Shown in pieces: positions 8,157 to 17,979 of a stretch of DNA of 64,000 nucleotides. The notes under the pieces are model-generated. The model searched no databases, was not told where the DNA came from, and worked only from the letters and a program-made list of their open reading frames with translations. The stretch covers positions 228,081 through 292,080 of the forward strand of contig JARVGJ010000001.1 in the NCBI GenBank assembly GCA_029762595.1. The letters are read 5' to 3'. This stretch comes from Methanolobus sp. GTDB taxonomy: Archaea > Halobacteriota > Methanosarcinia > Methanosarcinales > Methanosarcinaceae. Every line of letters begins with the position of its first letter. Position 1 is the stretch's first letter. The translations under genes and the position numbers were made by a program.

Positions 8157-10821
8157 CCAGTTCAGCAAACTGGAAAGTTCAGAGACAGGCATCTCCGAAC
8201 AGGAAGCGTATGATAGATTGCAAAAGTATGGGAAGAACAAACTCGAGGAGAAAGAAAAAACCACAGCACTTAAGGTATTTGCCGGGCAGTTCGTTAACCT
8301 CATAGTATGGGTACTCATGGCTGCTGCCGGAATATCCCTGTTCATCGGGGAGATCATCGATTTTGTGGTCATAATGTTCACTGTGGCTGTTGTAATTATA
8401 CTTGGATTCTTTCAGGAATACAGGGCTGAAAAAGCAATGGAAGCGCTCATGAATATAGTCCAGCCTCAGACTACGGTCCTAAGGGATGGTAAAATGCGCA
8501 AGGTACTTACAGAAGACATAGTACCTGGTGATGTGCTAGTCCTTGAAACCGGAGATAAGGTCCCTGCAGATGGGGTCCTGTTTGGGTCCGTTGCACTCAA
8601 AATAGATGAGTCCGCCCTGACAGGGGAAAGTGTTCCGGTAGAAAAGAATGAAAACGATAAGATCTATGCAGGGACCCAGCTGGTACATGGTAAATGCAAC
8701 ACATTTGTTACAGAAACAGGAATGAATACCAGGATAGGGCAGATAGCCAGTCTCATACAGACAAAAGATGAGAATACGCCCCTGCAGAATAAGATCAGAA
8801 AATTATCCCTGACACTTGCCATGCTTGCAATAATGGCCTCTGCACTGACCTTTTTGATCGGCCTTTCAATTGGTGCGCCTTTTGCTGACATGCTGATAAT
8901 ATCACTTGCTCTTGCCGTTGCAGCCATTCCGGAAGGACTGCCACTTACGCTTACAATAACCCTTGCCTACGGTATGAAAAAAATGGCAGGCCATAATGCC
9001 ATAATAAGGAAGATGCTTGCTGTTGAGGCACTGGGATCAACAACTGTGATATGCACTGACAAGACAGGCACTCTCACCCGAAACGAGATGACCGTGGAAA
9101 GAATATTTGTCAGTGATGATGTCCTGGAATTGAAAGGGACCGGCTACGAGCCAAAAGGAGAGATCCTGAAAAAAGGAAATACTTTTGATCTGAGCGAAGA
9201 ACCTACAACAAAAAAACTGCTCAAAGGCATTGCTTTGTGCAATAATTCCTCGATTGAGAAACGACATGATAAGTGGGAGGTTGTGGGAGATCCCACAGAG
9301 ATAGCACTAACAGTTGCTGCTGCAAAAGCGGATCTCTGGAAAGACGACCTGGAGAAAGGATACCAAATGCTCGAAGAGATCGTTTTCACCTCCGAAAGGA
9401 AGATCATGACAACCATCCACAAAACACCAGGAGGAACAGTCTCGTTTACAAAAGGTGCTCCTGAATTTATCCTTCCTGATTGCAGCAAGATAGAGAAAAA
9501 TGGAATATCCCAAGCTATCACAGAGCATGAAATGGAGATGATACTTGAAAAGAACCTGGAGTTTGCAGGTTCTGCATATCGTGTACTTGCTGTTGCCTGT
9601 AAGGAAAATATTGTTGAAAAAACGAACCTGAACGCTGAAAAGGAGATGACATTCCTCGGGCTTGTAGCTATGATAGACCCACCCAGGGAGGAAGTAAAGG
9701 AGGCGGTGACAATATGCAAAGATGCAGGCATCCAGGTAATAATGATAACCGGAGATAACCAGGAGACAGCAAAAGCTATCGCCAGAGACATAGGACTCTT
9801 TGACAACGGCCAGGGGTGTGGAACCTATAAGGATGATAAACTGCAGCACATAGCACAAGACTGTGCTGTTACAGGGGATGAACTTAATGAACTTGATGAA
9901 GAGGAATTCTCAACTATTGTGGAAAATATACATGTGTATGCCAGGACCATGCCTGAACAAAAGCTCAGGATAGTGCAGGCCCTTCAGAAAAAAGGGCATA
10001 TCGTAGCTATGACAGGAGATGGCGTAAATGATGCCCCTGCACTTAAAAAGGCCAATATCGGCATTGCTATGGGAATAAAGGGCACAGATGTTGCAAAAGA
10101 GTCCAGTGTAATGATACTCCAGGATGATAATTTTGCCACCATTGTTGAAGCTGTGAAAGAGGGGAGAGCTATATACGACAATATAGAGAAGTTCATAACA
10201 TACCTTATATCAAGGAACTTCATGCTGATAATTCTCATTATGGCAGGCATCGGTCTGCTTGGGTTTGACCTTATACCACTGCTTGCACTGCAGATACTTT
10301 TCATAAATATGTTTAATGAAATAATGCCTGCTATATCACTTGGACTTGACCCTGCAGCTGATGGCATCATGAAAAAACCACCAAGAGAGCCTGAAGATAA
10401 TTTCCTGAAAAAGAGAAATCTTACAATGGTCATTAGCCTGGCACTCATTATGGGAATAGCAGCTTTTTTGGTCTTTGCACTCAGCCGACCCTCAGAAGAT
10501 GTGGTCATGGCACGGACACTTGTATTTGCAACGGTGGTCAGTATGATACTTTTCATTCCTCTTGCATTCAGATCACTTGAACGCTCTGTCTTCAGCATAG
10601 GTATTTTCAGCAACAAACTGATGATCGCAGGTGTTGTAGCTACCTTTTTAGCCACCATGTCGGTTATGTATATCCCTTACCTGAACAAAGTATTCGGATT
10701 ACTGCCACTATCTTCCAGGGAATGGATAGTTCCAATGAGTGTTGCTTTCATTACATTCCTCATGGCCGAAGGTCTGAAATATTTGATGAACAGGTATACT
10801 AAAGTACCATATTCCTACTGA
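8128..10821 (+). CDS. P-type cation-transporting ATPase (P2, Ca2+-ATPase-like)
   Basis: About 897 aa from a GTG at 8128, which has GGGAG eight bases upstream; an earlier GTG (8092) and a later ATG (8146) are alternatives. Domain order is cation N-domain, actuator (LTGES), the M4 motif IPEGLP with Glu near residue 269, the phosphorylation motif DKTGT with Asp near 311, the hinge MTGDGVNDAP, and a C-terminal M5-M10 block. It should pump Ca2+ or a similar cation out of the cell. Compared with SERCA, M5 has NFML where NVGE is expected and M6 has NMFNE where NLVTD is expected. One Ca2+ site therefore appears changed, as in single-site pumps. The substrate is inferred. Confidence 0.9.
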   Translation: MTKANTMQNDQFSKLESSETGISEQEAYDRLQKYGKNKLEEKEKTTALKVFAGQFVNLIVWVLMAAAGISLFIGEIIDFVVIMFTVAVVIILGFFQEYRAEKAMEALMNIVQPQTTVLRDGKMRKVLTEDIVPGDVLVLETGDKVPADGVLFGSVALKIDESALTGESVPVEKNENDKIYAGTQLVHGKCNTFVTETGMNTRIGQIASLIQTKDENTPLQNKIRKLSLTLAMLAIMASALTFLIGLSIGAPFADMLIISLALAVAAIPEGLPLTLTITLAYGMKKMAGHNAIIRKMLAVEALGSTTVICTDKTGTLTRNEMTVERIFVSDDVLELKGTGYEPKGEILKKGNTFDLSEEPTTKKLLKGIALCNNSSIEKRHDKWEVVGDPTEIALTVAAAKADLWKDDLEKGYQMLEEIVFTSERKIMTTIHKTPGGTVSFTKGAPEFILPDCSKIEKNGISQAITEHEMEMILEKNLEFAGSAYRVLAVACKENIVEKTNLNAEKEMTFLGLVAMIDPPREEVKEAVTICKDAGIQVIMITGDNQETAKAIARDIGLFDNGQGCGTYKDDKLQHIAQDCAVTGDELNELDEEEFSTIVENIHVYARTMPEQKLRIVQALQKKGHIVAMTGDGVNDAPALKKANIGIAMGIKGTDVAKESSVMILQDDNFATIVEAVKEGRAIYDNIEKFITYLISRNFMLIILIMAGIGLLGFDLIPLLALQILFINMFNEIMPAISLGLDPAADGIMKKPPREPEDNFLKKRNLTMVISLALIMGIAAFLVFALSRPSEDVVMARTLVFATVVSMILFIPLAFRSLERSVFSIGIFSNKLMIAGVVATFLATMSVMYIPYLNKVFGLLPLSSREWIVPMSVAFITFLMAEGLKYLMNRYTKVPYSY

Positions 10822-10832
10822 AGGGAAATACA

Positions 10833-10951
10833 TGTAACGTGCAATTGCTCAAAGAATAGCCTCTGAGGCATATGCGGTCATATGATAGTGACTATTCTTT
10901 GCCCTTCACTGAAAATAGTTGAACCCGGGACATTAGCCATTGAACGTTACA
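10833..10951. promoter_or_regulatory. Nested inverted repeats upstream of the ArsR gene
   Basis: Two nested repeats lie between the ATPase stop and the regulator. The outer pair is TGTAACGT (10833-10840) / ACGTTACA (10944-10951). The inner pair is AAAGAATAG (10851-10859) / CTATTCTTT (10892-10900), with two CATATG hexamers inside it at 10869 and 10879. The inner pair may be a transcript terminator or an operator. The outer arm would lie inside the coding region if the TTG at 10940 were the real start. Confidence 0.4.
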
Positions 10952-10993
10952 TTGCAAAACCTATTAAATCATTCAAACATAATTATCCAGCAG

Positions 10994-11350
10994 ATGACAA
11001 TGCAGGAGACAAACTCAGAACAGGAACCTTACATACTTCCTGATACAACATCCATAAAAGTCCATGAAGCTATGAAGGAAAATGTGGACAACATGGTATC
11101 GATCTTTAAATTACTGTCAGATCCTGTGAGGATACGCATACTCAAGGCCCTCCAGATCAGTGATCTGTGCGTCTGTGTGCTGGTAGAGATCACAGACTAC
11201 AAACATTCTGCACTATCCTACCATCTTAAGTTGCTCAAGGATGCTGAACTGGTGGATTCAAGAAGGGACAGGAATTTCCAGATATACTACCTCACAGAAA
11301 TGGGAAAGAGGATGTTGAGGACAATAGAATCCTCATTTAAAAAAGTATAA
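10994..11350 (+). CDS. ArsR/SmtB-family metal-sensing transcriptional regulator
   Basis: 118 aa from the ATG at 10994; the frame stays open to a TTG at 10940, so the start is uncertain. The winged helix is complete: FKLLSDPVRIRILKAL, the helix alpha-3 motif DLCVCVL, then HSALSYHLKLLKDAELV and a wing RRDRNFQIYYLT. The Cys-x-Cys in DLCVCVL matches the ELCVCDL metal/metalloid site of ArsR/CadC repressors. It lies downstream of the P-type ATPase and may control it through the repeats in between (inference). Confidence 0.88.
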   Translation: MTMQETNSEQEPYILPDTTSIKVHEAMKENVDNMVSIFKLLSDPVRIRILKALQISDLCVCVLVEITDYKHSALSYHLKLLKDAELVDSRRDRNFQIYYLTEMGKRMLRTIESSFKKV

Positions 11351-11369
11351 ACTAAAGCTTAAAAAAATA

Positions 11370-11792
11370 TCATGTTTTCTCTGCAGGAAGAGCCGTATTT
11401 AGCTTGACATAATTAACACCTTTAAGTGCCATTGTTCTTTCAGCAACGGCTTTTACCTCTTCACCCTCACCATCAAGTATGATCACTTCAAGACAATTAT
11501 CATGGTCAAGATGGATGTGGACGGAAGACTTAATAATGTGAGAGTAATCATGCTGTATCTCGGTAAGGGCACTTGAAAGGCCGCGCTTTGTATGATCATA
11601 TATCAAAGTAATAGTGCCTACTCGCCTGCCTTTTACATCACTCATCCATTCATAATGGGTAATATAGTTCCTGATCGCATCCCTTATTCCCTCTGAACGG
11701 GAAGAATAGCCCCTCTGCTCGATTATAGTGTCAAATTTAGTCAGAAGGTTTTCGGGAAGCGATACTCCAATACGCATAAGTTCCTGTTCCAT
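11370..11792 (-). CDS. nikR: Nickel-responsive regulator NikR
   Basis: 140 aa from the ATG at 11792, which has AGGTGA five bases upstream; a GTG nine bases earlier is in frame. An N-terminal ribbon-helix-helix ([20 protein letters not shown], then [13 protein letters not shown]) precedes an ACT-like domain with the high-affinity nickel ligands in [12 protein letters not shown] (His, His and Cys, plus an upstream His). NikR represses nickel-uptake genes when nickel is sufficient. The nickel-like transporter set at 3.6-5.4 kb and the cobalt set at 30-33 kb are plausible targets. Its own upstream region (11793-11937) is short and AT-rich. Confidence 0.93.
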   Translation of the reverse strand: MEQELMRIGVSLPENLLTKFDTIIEQRGYSSRSEGIRDAIRNYITHYEWMSDVKGRRVGTITLIYDHTKRGLSSALTEIQHDYSHIIKSSVHIHLDHDNCLEVIILDGEGEEVKAVAERTMALKGVNYVKLNTALPAEKT

Positions 11793-11889
11793 ATGATTCA
11801 CCTATATCAATCACTATTATAATAACATATAGTATGCATTACTGACCTGCTGATAATACATAAATTAAGACATTAATAATTATAGAACA

Positions 11890-11900
11890 TCTTATATAAA
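11890..11900 (+). promoter_or_regulatory. TATA box for purC
   Basis: The sequence CTTATATAAAG lies about 40 bases before the purC ATG and matches the archaeal TATA consensus. A start of transcription about 25 bases downstream would give a short leader containing the AAGGAAGAT ribosome site. Confidence 0.6.
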
Positions 11901-11937
11901 GGATGGCAACCTATGCCCACTAAAAAGGAAGATATAG

Positions 11938-12651
11938 ATGAAAAAGGAAATATTATACTCTGGAAAAGCAAAGACAATATACAAAACCCAGAACCCGAAG
12001 AAACTCATATCCGAGTTCAGGGATAGCCTTACTGCATTTGATGGAAAAAAGAAGAGTGAGGCTAAGAACAAGGGATATTTCAATGCCCAGATATCAAAAA
12101 AACTCTTTGAGATGCTTGAAGAAGAAGGCATTCCCACACATTACCTGGAAATGGTATCTGGTAATGAGATGCTTGTCCATGCAGTAGAGATAATACCAAT
12201 CGAGGTCATTCCCCGTAATATTGCCGCTGGCTCCATCACACGCAAATATCCTATTGAAGAAGGGACTGTTTTTAAGATACCGGTGATCGTACTTGATTAC
12301 AAAAGTGATGAATATGCAGACCCCATGATGAATGAGGATATTGCTGTTGCCATGGGTATTGCCACTTATGAGGAAATAGCACAGATACGTGCAATGGCCC
12401 TGAAGATCAATGGGATCCTTGTGAAATACCTGGATGATAAAGGCTTCATGCTACCTGATTTCAAACTTGAGTTTGGAAGGATGGGAGATAAGATCGTTGT
12501 GGCAGATGAGATCTCCTGTGACACATGCCGCCTCTGGGACAAGAATACAGGCCAGTCAATGGACAAGGACATATTCCGCTTTGACAAAGGAGACCTGTCC
12601 AAGGCATATGAAGAAGTTGCAAAGCGTATTGTGCCAGAAATATTTGAATAA
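11938..12651 (+). CDS. purC: Phosphoribosylaminoimidazole-succinocarboxamide (SAICAR) synthase
   Basis: 237 aa, the standard length for stand-alone PurC. The start reads [16 protein letters not shown], and the hallmark blocks [11 protein letters not shown] (ribonucleotide binding) and [14 protein letters not shown] are present. The enzyme joins CAIR and aspartate with ATP in purine synthesis. The ATG at 11938 follows AAGGAAGAT with good spacing. purL, from the same pathway, lies at 20.2 kb. Confidence 0.96.
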   Translation: MKKEILYSGKAKTIYKTQNPKKLISEFRDSLTAFDGKKKSEAKNKGYFNAQISKKLFEMLEEEGIPTHYLEMVSGNEMLVHAVEIIPIEVIPRNIAAGSITRKYPIEEGTVFKIPVIVLDYKSDEYADPMMNEDIAVAMGIATYEEIAQIRAMALKINGILVKYLDDKGFMLPDFKLEFGRMGDKIVVADEISCDTCRLWDKNTGQSMDKDIFRFDKGDLSKAYEEVAKRIVPEIFE

Positions 12652-12685
12652 GAGTTAATGCATTTAGTCGTTATGATGGGATATT

Positions 12686-14134
12686 ATGAACGATTATGAT
12701 GTGATAGTTGTGGGTGCAGGTATAAGCGGACTTTTGTCCGCACTCGCCCTTTCAAAACATGGAAACAAAGTACTGGTGCTTGAAAAAAGTAAATTCGTAG
12801 GTGGCAACTGCAATAGCTACATGGTTGATGGTTTCCAGGTAGATACAGGTGCCCATGCCATTACACACCTTCAAGTGGGTCCCCTTAGAAGGCTGATGGA
12901 CAATTATTTTGATTATGCACCTGTCTTTGAGGACTACGGGAATTACTATGTCAGGACTGAGAATAATTTTCAGAAAGTGCCTTCAAATATCAAGGAGTTT
13001 GTAACATTTGATATCCTCCCGCGCAAGGACAGGATCCTTATAACACAGGCAATAACAAAGGCACTCACGCTTTCAACGTTTGGTACCGACCTGTCCAAAC
13101 AATCAGTATATGAATTCATGCAGGGTAACCTTTCAAAGGATACGTACGCCTTCATAGATACAATATGCCACTTCCTTTCTGGCAAGGATATGAAACAGAC
13201 ATCTGCACAGAGGATACTTGCTGGAAGCAGCTTTGTACGTGACAGTGTACCTGAAGAACAGCTTGAAACCATAATCAAGGAAAATGAAAAAATAGCAGTG
13301 GAAACATTACCAAGGACAATACTCCCTCCAAACATGCATGCTTCTTTGCAGACAAGGCTTAATCGGGTATCCAATCCCTTCACATCACTGGGACGGCTTG
13401 CAACGAATAAGGTGGCATATTCACAAGGATATCCGCGGAAAGGATTGAAGGGACTACTGAATGCAGTCCTTTTCTCACTTCCAAATACCGTGGAGATCAA
13501 AACAGGTTGTGAAGTAAAGAAAATACTCACTGACAAAGGCAGAGTTACCGGTGTGCAGGCCGATGAAGTATATAATGCCGCAAAGGTCATATATACAGGA
13601 TTTGTAACTGAGCTCCCATCTATGATAGAGACACTCCCTGAATCCTATGTACAGGAACTGAAAGGTGTTGTTCACACCAAGAGCCTTACAGTATGGACAG
13701 GACTGGATTCTGTGATGAAGGAGTTCAATTATATCGGCTCAGAGATATGGTTCAAGGATGCCCCCTATTGGGCAATGCCCATAAGTAACTATGATGCATC
13801 CCTTGCACCCAAGGGCAAACAACTTGTAGGCTTCTCCTTCATAATTGACAGCGAAAAGAGTGAAGAACAACAGATCAATAAAGCATACGAGACCATATAT
13901 AATGCAGTCCCTGCGATCGAGGACCACATAGAGATGAAACATAACCAGATCACGGTCCCTGAGAAAGCTGCAGTGACAATAGATGGTTATTTTGCCGATG
14001 TGAGAACACCCATAAAAGGACTCTACGCGGCAGGAACGGATACGGACCGTAGAAGTATGGGGATTACCCGTGCTGCTTATTCGATCGTTGAATTACTTAA
14101 GAAAATGAACGAAGACGGATGTCTATATAAATGA
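12686..14134 (+). CDS. FAD-dependent oxidoreductase, phytoene-desaturase/CrtI-like
   Basis: 482 aa. The N-terminus carries the dinucleotide-binding fold DVIVVGAGISGLLSALAL with the acidic strand end VLVLEKS, then GGNCNSY. The C-terminus has the second FAD contact GLYAAGTDTDRRSMGITRA. This is the amine-oxidase/carotenoid-desaturase superfamily, which in archaea also includes geranylgeranyl-lipid and carotenoid-modifying enzymes. It follows purC after 34 bases but is not functionally linked to it. The substrate is unknown. Confidence 0.8.
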   Translation: MNDYDVIVVGAGISGLLSALALSKHGNKVLVLEKSKFVGGNCNSYMVDGFQVDTGAHAITHLQVGPLRRLMDNYFDYAPVFEDYGNYYVRTENNFQKVPSNIKEFVTFDILPRKDRILITQAITKALTLSTFGTDLSKQSVYEFMQGNLSKDTYAFIDTICHFLSGKDMKQTSAQRILAGSSFVRDSVPEEQLETIIKENEKIAVETLPRTILPPNMHASLQTRLNRVSNPFTSLGRLATNKVAYSQGYPRKGLKGLLNAVLFSLPNTVEIKTGCEVKKILTDKGRVTGVQADEVYNAAKVIYTGFVTELPSMIETLPESYVQELKGVVHTKSLTVWTGLDSVMKEFNYIGSEIWFKDAPYWAMPISNYDASLAPKGKQLVGFSFIIDSEKSEEQQINKAYETIYNAVPAIEDHIEMKHNQITVPEKAAVTIDGYFADVRTPIKGLYAAGTDTDRRSMGITRAAYSIVELLKKMNEDGCLYK

Positions 14135-14146
14135 TATGAAAAGGTA

Positions 14147-14839
14147 TCACCTTCTCATAATCATTGTCCTTAACCTGTCAGCAGCATGCTCAGACTTGTC
14201 TGCGATATCGCCTATACCCCTTACCAGGCGTGCCAGGTGATACACCCCAACTGCACCAATCCTAGCCTCATTCCTGAATATCTGCCTGACAAGGTTCTTT
14301 TCAATCATATCGACCTGATGTTCCATTTCCTCTACTTTCACAACAAGATCAAGGGTATCTTCAACGTCCCTTTTACTGAAAGATGTTTCCAGCAATTCCC
14401 CAAGGGTTGAAACAAGTACCTCATACATTTCCACGGTTTCAAGGGTCTTTGATATGAGTTCCCTGAACCCTTCCCGTATTTCATCAGGAGCTTCGAACTT
14501 CCTGACAGTAAGCCAGAATGCCACCTCCTGTGCATCGTCAGATATCGAGTCCTGGGGCTTGAGAAAGTTAAGAAGGTCATTGGAATGCACTGGAAGCATG
14601 ATCGATGAGGAAAGCTCTGATCGGATGGTCTGTTTTATGACATCTGCCTCATGTTCGATCACATCGATCTCACGGCTTAAGGCTTCTACTTTCTCCATGT
14701 CACCATTGCAAAATGCAAAAAGGGATTCACTAAGCTTCCTTACACAGTCCCCTCCTTTGTTGGCATGCATTACAAGTGGTTTGAAAGGAGAGCTTGCAAA
14801 TATGTTCAATACAGAACGGATATAATCTTTTTTAATCAT
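14147..14839 (-). CDS. DUF47 / PhoU-like phosphate-transport accessory protein
   Basis: 230 aa from the ATG at 14839, which overlaps the phosphate-permease stop codon as ATGA. The frame extends further up but that would give an implausible N-terminus. It is all-helical with the PhoU-like pattern seen in [19 protein letters not shown] and [17 protein letters not shown], where acidic-x-x-x-acidic metal clusters repeat in the two halves. Proteins of this family (TIGR00153) are encoded with PiT phosphate permeases and are thought to regulate them. The translational coupling here supports that. Confidence 0.88.
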   Translation of the reverse strand: MIKKDYIRSVLNIFASSPFKPLVMHANKGGDCVRKLSESLFAFCNGDMEKVEALSREIDVIEHEADVIKQTIRSELSSSIMLPVHSNDLLNFLKPQDSISDDAQEVAFWLTVRKFEAPDEIREGFRELISKTLETVEMYEVLVSTLGELLETSFSKRDVEDTLDLVVKVEEMEHQVDMIEKNLVRQIFRNEARIGAVGVYHLARLVRGIGDIADKSEHAADRLRTMIMRR

Positions 14840-15873
14840 AGTCCAACTCCCAGCAATCCTGCAAATATGATCGCAGATGTAAAGGCAGCCACTGGCACAG
14901 TGACCACCCATGACAAAAATATCTTCCAGATAATACTTAGATCAACCGCTGCAAGACCACCTGCAAGACCCACACCTATTACTGAGCCCACAAGTGTGTG
15001 AGTAGTTGATATCGGCAGGGAAATATAACTATGCAAAACCACAACAGTAGCTGTGGCAAATTCTGCAGAAAAGCCTCTTGTGGGTGTCAGCTCGGTAATA
15101 CGTGTACCAATGGTCTCTATCACGCGATACCCCCATGTGGCAAGTCCAATGACCATTCCAAGACCTCCCATGACCATCACCCAAAGAGGAATGGTAACAC
15201 CTGCCATATCAAGCGCATGTAGTCCTGCATAGAGAGGACCTACTGCATTTGCCACATCATTGGACCCATGTGCAAAGGCAATAAAACATGCAGTCATTAT
15301 CTGAAGGATGACAAACTTCTTCTCTATATTGTATGGGTCACCTGCTCTTTGGAGAATGAAATACCTGATAATGGAAAATATAACATAAGCGATCACTGCT
15401 CCCAGGACCGGGGATATTATCCAGCTTCCTGCGATCTTGATAAGAACTCCCCATTGTATATCTTCAAAGCCGATTATTCCCCTGTATGCGGCCATCAGAC
15501 CAAAACCAAGCACCGCACCAACTATGGAATGGGTAGTCGATACAGGAAGATTATAGAATGTGGCAAGGGTTATCCAAAAACCTGCGGCAAGAATAGCTGC
15601 AAGCATTCCCAATGCCACAAGATGTGGATCAACGAGATTTATAGAATCCACAGGGACAATACCTTTGGCAATGGTGGATGTAACCCTGCTTCCCAAAACT
15701 ACAGCACCTACAAACTCAAAAACTGCTGCAATGATAATAACCTGTTTGATAGACAGAGCACCACTGCCCACTGACGTTCCCATGGCATTTGCCAGGTCAT
15801 TGGCACCTATGTTCCATGCCATGTACAGACCTGCTATAACCAGTAACAATACAAGAGGATCAAAAAGAATCAT
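14836..15873 (-). CDS. pit: Inorganic phosphate transporter, PiT family
   Basis: A 345-aa membrane protein with the duplicated PiT signature: [18 protein letters not shown] near the N-terminus and [18 protein letters not shown] in the middle. The GAND/GSND aspartates form the phosphate/cation site. PiT proteins bring phosphate in with H+ or Na+. The gene is first in a two-gene minus-strand unit with the DUF47 gene (4-base overlap). The upstream region 15874-15987 is AT-rich with TATA-like boxes. Confidence 0.94.
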   Translation of the reverse strand: MILFDPLVLLLVIAGLYMAWNIGANDLANAMGTSVGSGALSIKQVIIIAAVFEFVGAVVLGSRVTSTIAKGIVPVDSINLVDPHLVALGMLAAILAAGFWITLATFYNLPVSTTHSIVGAVLGFGLMAAYRGIIGFEDIQWGVLIKIAGSWIISPVLGAVIAYVIFSIIRYFILQRAGDPYNIEKKFVILQIMTACFIAFAHGSNDVANAVGPLYAGLHALDMAGVTIPLWVMVMGGLGMVIGLATWGYRVIETIGTRITELTPTRGFSAEFATATVVVLHSYISLPISTTHTLVGSVIGVGLAGGLAAVDLSIIWKIFLSWVVTVPVAAFTSAIIFAGLLGVGL

Positions 15874-15987
15874 CGATATTATTCTCCACTATATAGAATT
15901 AGTATGGCAATGGAGAACACGAACATAAACCTAAGTAACATAGAATAAATAGACATACATAGTGATATATATAATATATAGATAGCC

Positions 15988-17211
15988 TTAGAAAAAAGAA
16001 TCAAGTGTCCTCTGGAAGCGGACATCGTGCAACAAAGATGCCTTAGGCATCCAAAGAGATGAAGAAGTCTTTAAACGGGAGGAAATATCTGCAAGTGCCT
16101 GGCTTAAAGATTCAAATCTCATGGGTTCTCTGCTGAAAGCTTCCCTTACGCCCTCCCTGACAACCCATACACCAAGCGGTGCCCAGTATTCAGGCCTTAT
16201 TTCCCTTAGCATGAATACTGTTGCCTGCCTGCGAATGGAACGAAGGTACTCCAGAGCACCCAGACGTGCGGCATAGTATCCGCCTGCAAGGCTGGAATAG
16301 TACTTCTTTCCGCTAAATCCTTCATGATCTGCATCTATCCACGTATTCCCTCCTGACCACACAGTACGTGGCATCCAGACTTCCATCAACTCAAAGGAGA
16401 AAGCACGGGGAATGAGAAGGATCTCAAAGTGATTTCCAAATACACCACCGCTGAACACCATTACTTCATTAAGCTGTTGATAGTCCCTTATCCCTGGAAG
16501 TAGGTCCTTTCCAACCATATCATCAACCGCTGTTATGGACCAGCGGGTTGGGACAAGTTTTCTATCCTGACCTAAAAGTCCAATAGAGAGAAGGCGAGTG
16601 ATGTGTTCTTCAGGGACGTTGCTGTTCCATAGTTCTGAGATTACATCCTTTGCAAGTGCATCTGTGTCATACACCAGGGAATCTACTTTTTTAGGAACTT
16701 TGGGATTTTCAGTGATATCGAACTTTTTAAGGTCACCTGATGGACCCATGGGAGTGAGGACATTGTCGAACTTAAGTTTATTGCTTATAGGCTTATTGAA
16801 CCACGCTTCTGTATCCACAGGCCTTTTTGATAATGCCAGTTCCTGGGATTTCTCTATCAGGGAATTCTCAGGAAAACGTGCATTCTTAACGTTGATACCG
16901 GTATTGGCCCTGACAAGCTGGGAACGGGAAGATATGACATCCTGTATGTTCATTTTAAGTAATGATTTGGGATCTTCAAGCAGAACTGCATCATCACCGC
17001 TAAGCTGAGGAGGGATCATAGGACCTGCTTTTACCTGAGGGTAATTGTACCTCCCCACAAAAACAGACGGGGGTGAGGCTCCGAAAATGGATGTCTCACC
17101 TGATGAAACAGGAATCAAGGATTCAATGGACCTGAACTTTTCCAGTATGGGGCACATTGGCCGCCCACAGAGACCTTTTCCCTTACATCTTACGCACAGA
17201 TTGGGAGTCAC
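15988..17211 (-). CDS. nreA: DNA repair protein NreA with C-terminal PCNA-binding motif
   Basis: 407 aa. The N-terminus has a zinc-finger-like cluster (CVRCKGKGLCGRPMCPI), followed by the conserved archaeal Nre body (IFGASPPSVFVGRYNYPQV). The last eight residues, QRTLDSFF, are a textbook PIP box (Q-x-x-L-x-x-F-F) for binding the PCNA sliding clamp. NreA proteins take part in repair of mitomycin-type damage in haloarchaea. The start codon overlaps the stop of the upstream HTH gene by four bases, so the two are coupled. Confidence 0.92.
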   Translation of the reverse strand: MTPNLCVRCKGKGLCGRPMCPILEKFRSIESLIPVSSGETSIFGASPPSVFVGRYNYPQVKAGPMIPPQLSGDDAVLLEDPKSLLKMNIQDVISSRSQLVRANTGINVKNARFPENSLIEKSQELALSKRPVDTEAWFNKPISNKLKFDNVLTPMGPSGDLKKFDITENPKVPKKVDSLVYDTDALAKDVISELWNSNVPEEHITRLLSIGLLGQDRKLVPTRWSITAVDDMVGKDLLPGIRDYQQLNEVMVFSGGVFGNHFEILLIPRAFSFELMEVWMPRTVWSGGNTWIDADHEGFSGKKYYSSLAGGYYAARLGALEYLRSIRRQATVFMLREIRPEYWAPLGVWVVREGVREAFSREPMRFESLSQALADISSRLKTSSSLWMPKASLLHDVRFQRTLDSFF

Positions 17212-17570
17212 TTGGGCTCATCGTCCCCACAAAGAATACAATAACCAGAATCAGGTTCATTTTTATTGAGCCAGCCCGAGCGCTGGACGAACTTACAGAC
17301 ATTGCACATGCCTGCAACCTGTTCCTTGGGACTCATTCCTTCAAGCAGGCTGGCAGCAAACCGCTTTATCTCCTGCTGGGCATCTTCAGAAAAATCAATT
17401 TCTGCACCGCGCTTATCGTTCAGATACTGGGATACTGCTGCCCGTGAGAGTTCCAGCACTTCGGCAACTTCCTGCTGACTTTTCCCATGGACTGCAATCA
17501 TACATCTTGCAAGTTCAGCTCGTATAGCAGGAAGTATACGCTGGACCATTACTTCACATGTTGTTTTCAC
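17208..17570 (-). CDS. Helix-turn-helix protein with C-terminal Cys4 cluster
   Basis: 120 aa. A central XRE-like helix-turn-helix (KSQQEVAEVLELSRAAVSQYL, about residues 30-52) is followed by a C-terminal metal-binding pair of Cys-x2-Cys motifs, CNVC and CILC. Archaea have a family of such predicted regulators. It is translationally coupled to nreA, so it may regulate that gene or DNA repair more broadly (inference). The ATG at 17570 begins MKTTCEVMVQ. Confidence 0.8.
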   Translation of the reverse strand: MKTTCEVMVQRILPAIRAELARCMIAVHGKSQQEVAEVLELSRAAVSQYLNDKRGAEIDFSEDAQQEIKRFAASLLEGMSPKEQVAGMCNVCKFVQRSGWLNKNEPDSGYCILCGDDEPK

Positions 17571-17591
17571 AGGAATGACCTCTTTTGGTAT

Positions 17592-17960
17592 TTATTTATT
17601 CTTGTGTATATAATCGTCTACTGCCAGCTTAAGAGCATCAAGAGCAAAGCCCGAGCATCTGTCCTTACCTTCAGGAAGACCACCAAGTGCATCTATAACA
17701 TCTTTATTTGTCAGTGCAAGAGCCTCATCTATTGTCCTGCCCTTTGCCAGTCTTGTGACCATGCTTGACGTTGAGATGGCAACAACACATCCAAAGGTCT
17801 TGAATTTGACATCCTCAAGTACGTTGTCCTTCACCCTGACAGAGATAGTTATAATATCACCGTCAACTGTACTGCCTATTTCACCTACACCATCAGCATC
17901 TTCTATTGTCCCGACATTCTCAGGACTGCTAAATTCTTCTATGACCTTTTTTGAATACAG
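17592..17960 (-). CDS. nifU: IscU/NifU-like Fe-S cluster scaffold, CTG start
   Basis: 122 aa when read from a CTG at 17960, which sits seven bases after a perfect AGGAGG; homologues start with Met-Tyr-Ser exactly where this protein has CTG-Tyr-Ser. An ATG-only start (17834) would remove the first third of the fold. The scaffold segment VKFKTFGCVVAISTSS keeps Cys58, and KDRCSGFALDAL keeps Cys102. The first cluster Cys, normally in PxCGD, is replaced: the sequence is GSTVDGD. It follows nifS on the same strand with 19 bases between, as expected for a cluster-assembly pair. Whether it still holds a normal 2Fe-2S cluster is uncertain. Confidence 0.85.
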   Translation of the reverse strand: MYSKKVIEEFSSPENVGTIEDADGVGEIGSTVDGDIITISVRVKDNVLEDVKFKTFGCVVAISTSSMVTRLAKGRTIDEALALTNKDVIDALGGLPEGKDRCSGFALDALKLAVDDYIHKNK

Positions 17961-17979
17961 ACCAATTCCTCCTATGTAG

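Noticed and set aside
17755-17979. A plus-strand 74-aa frame
   Set aside because: It is the complement of the nifU N-terminal half, which is explained by the CTG-started gene.
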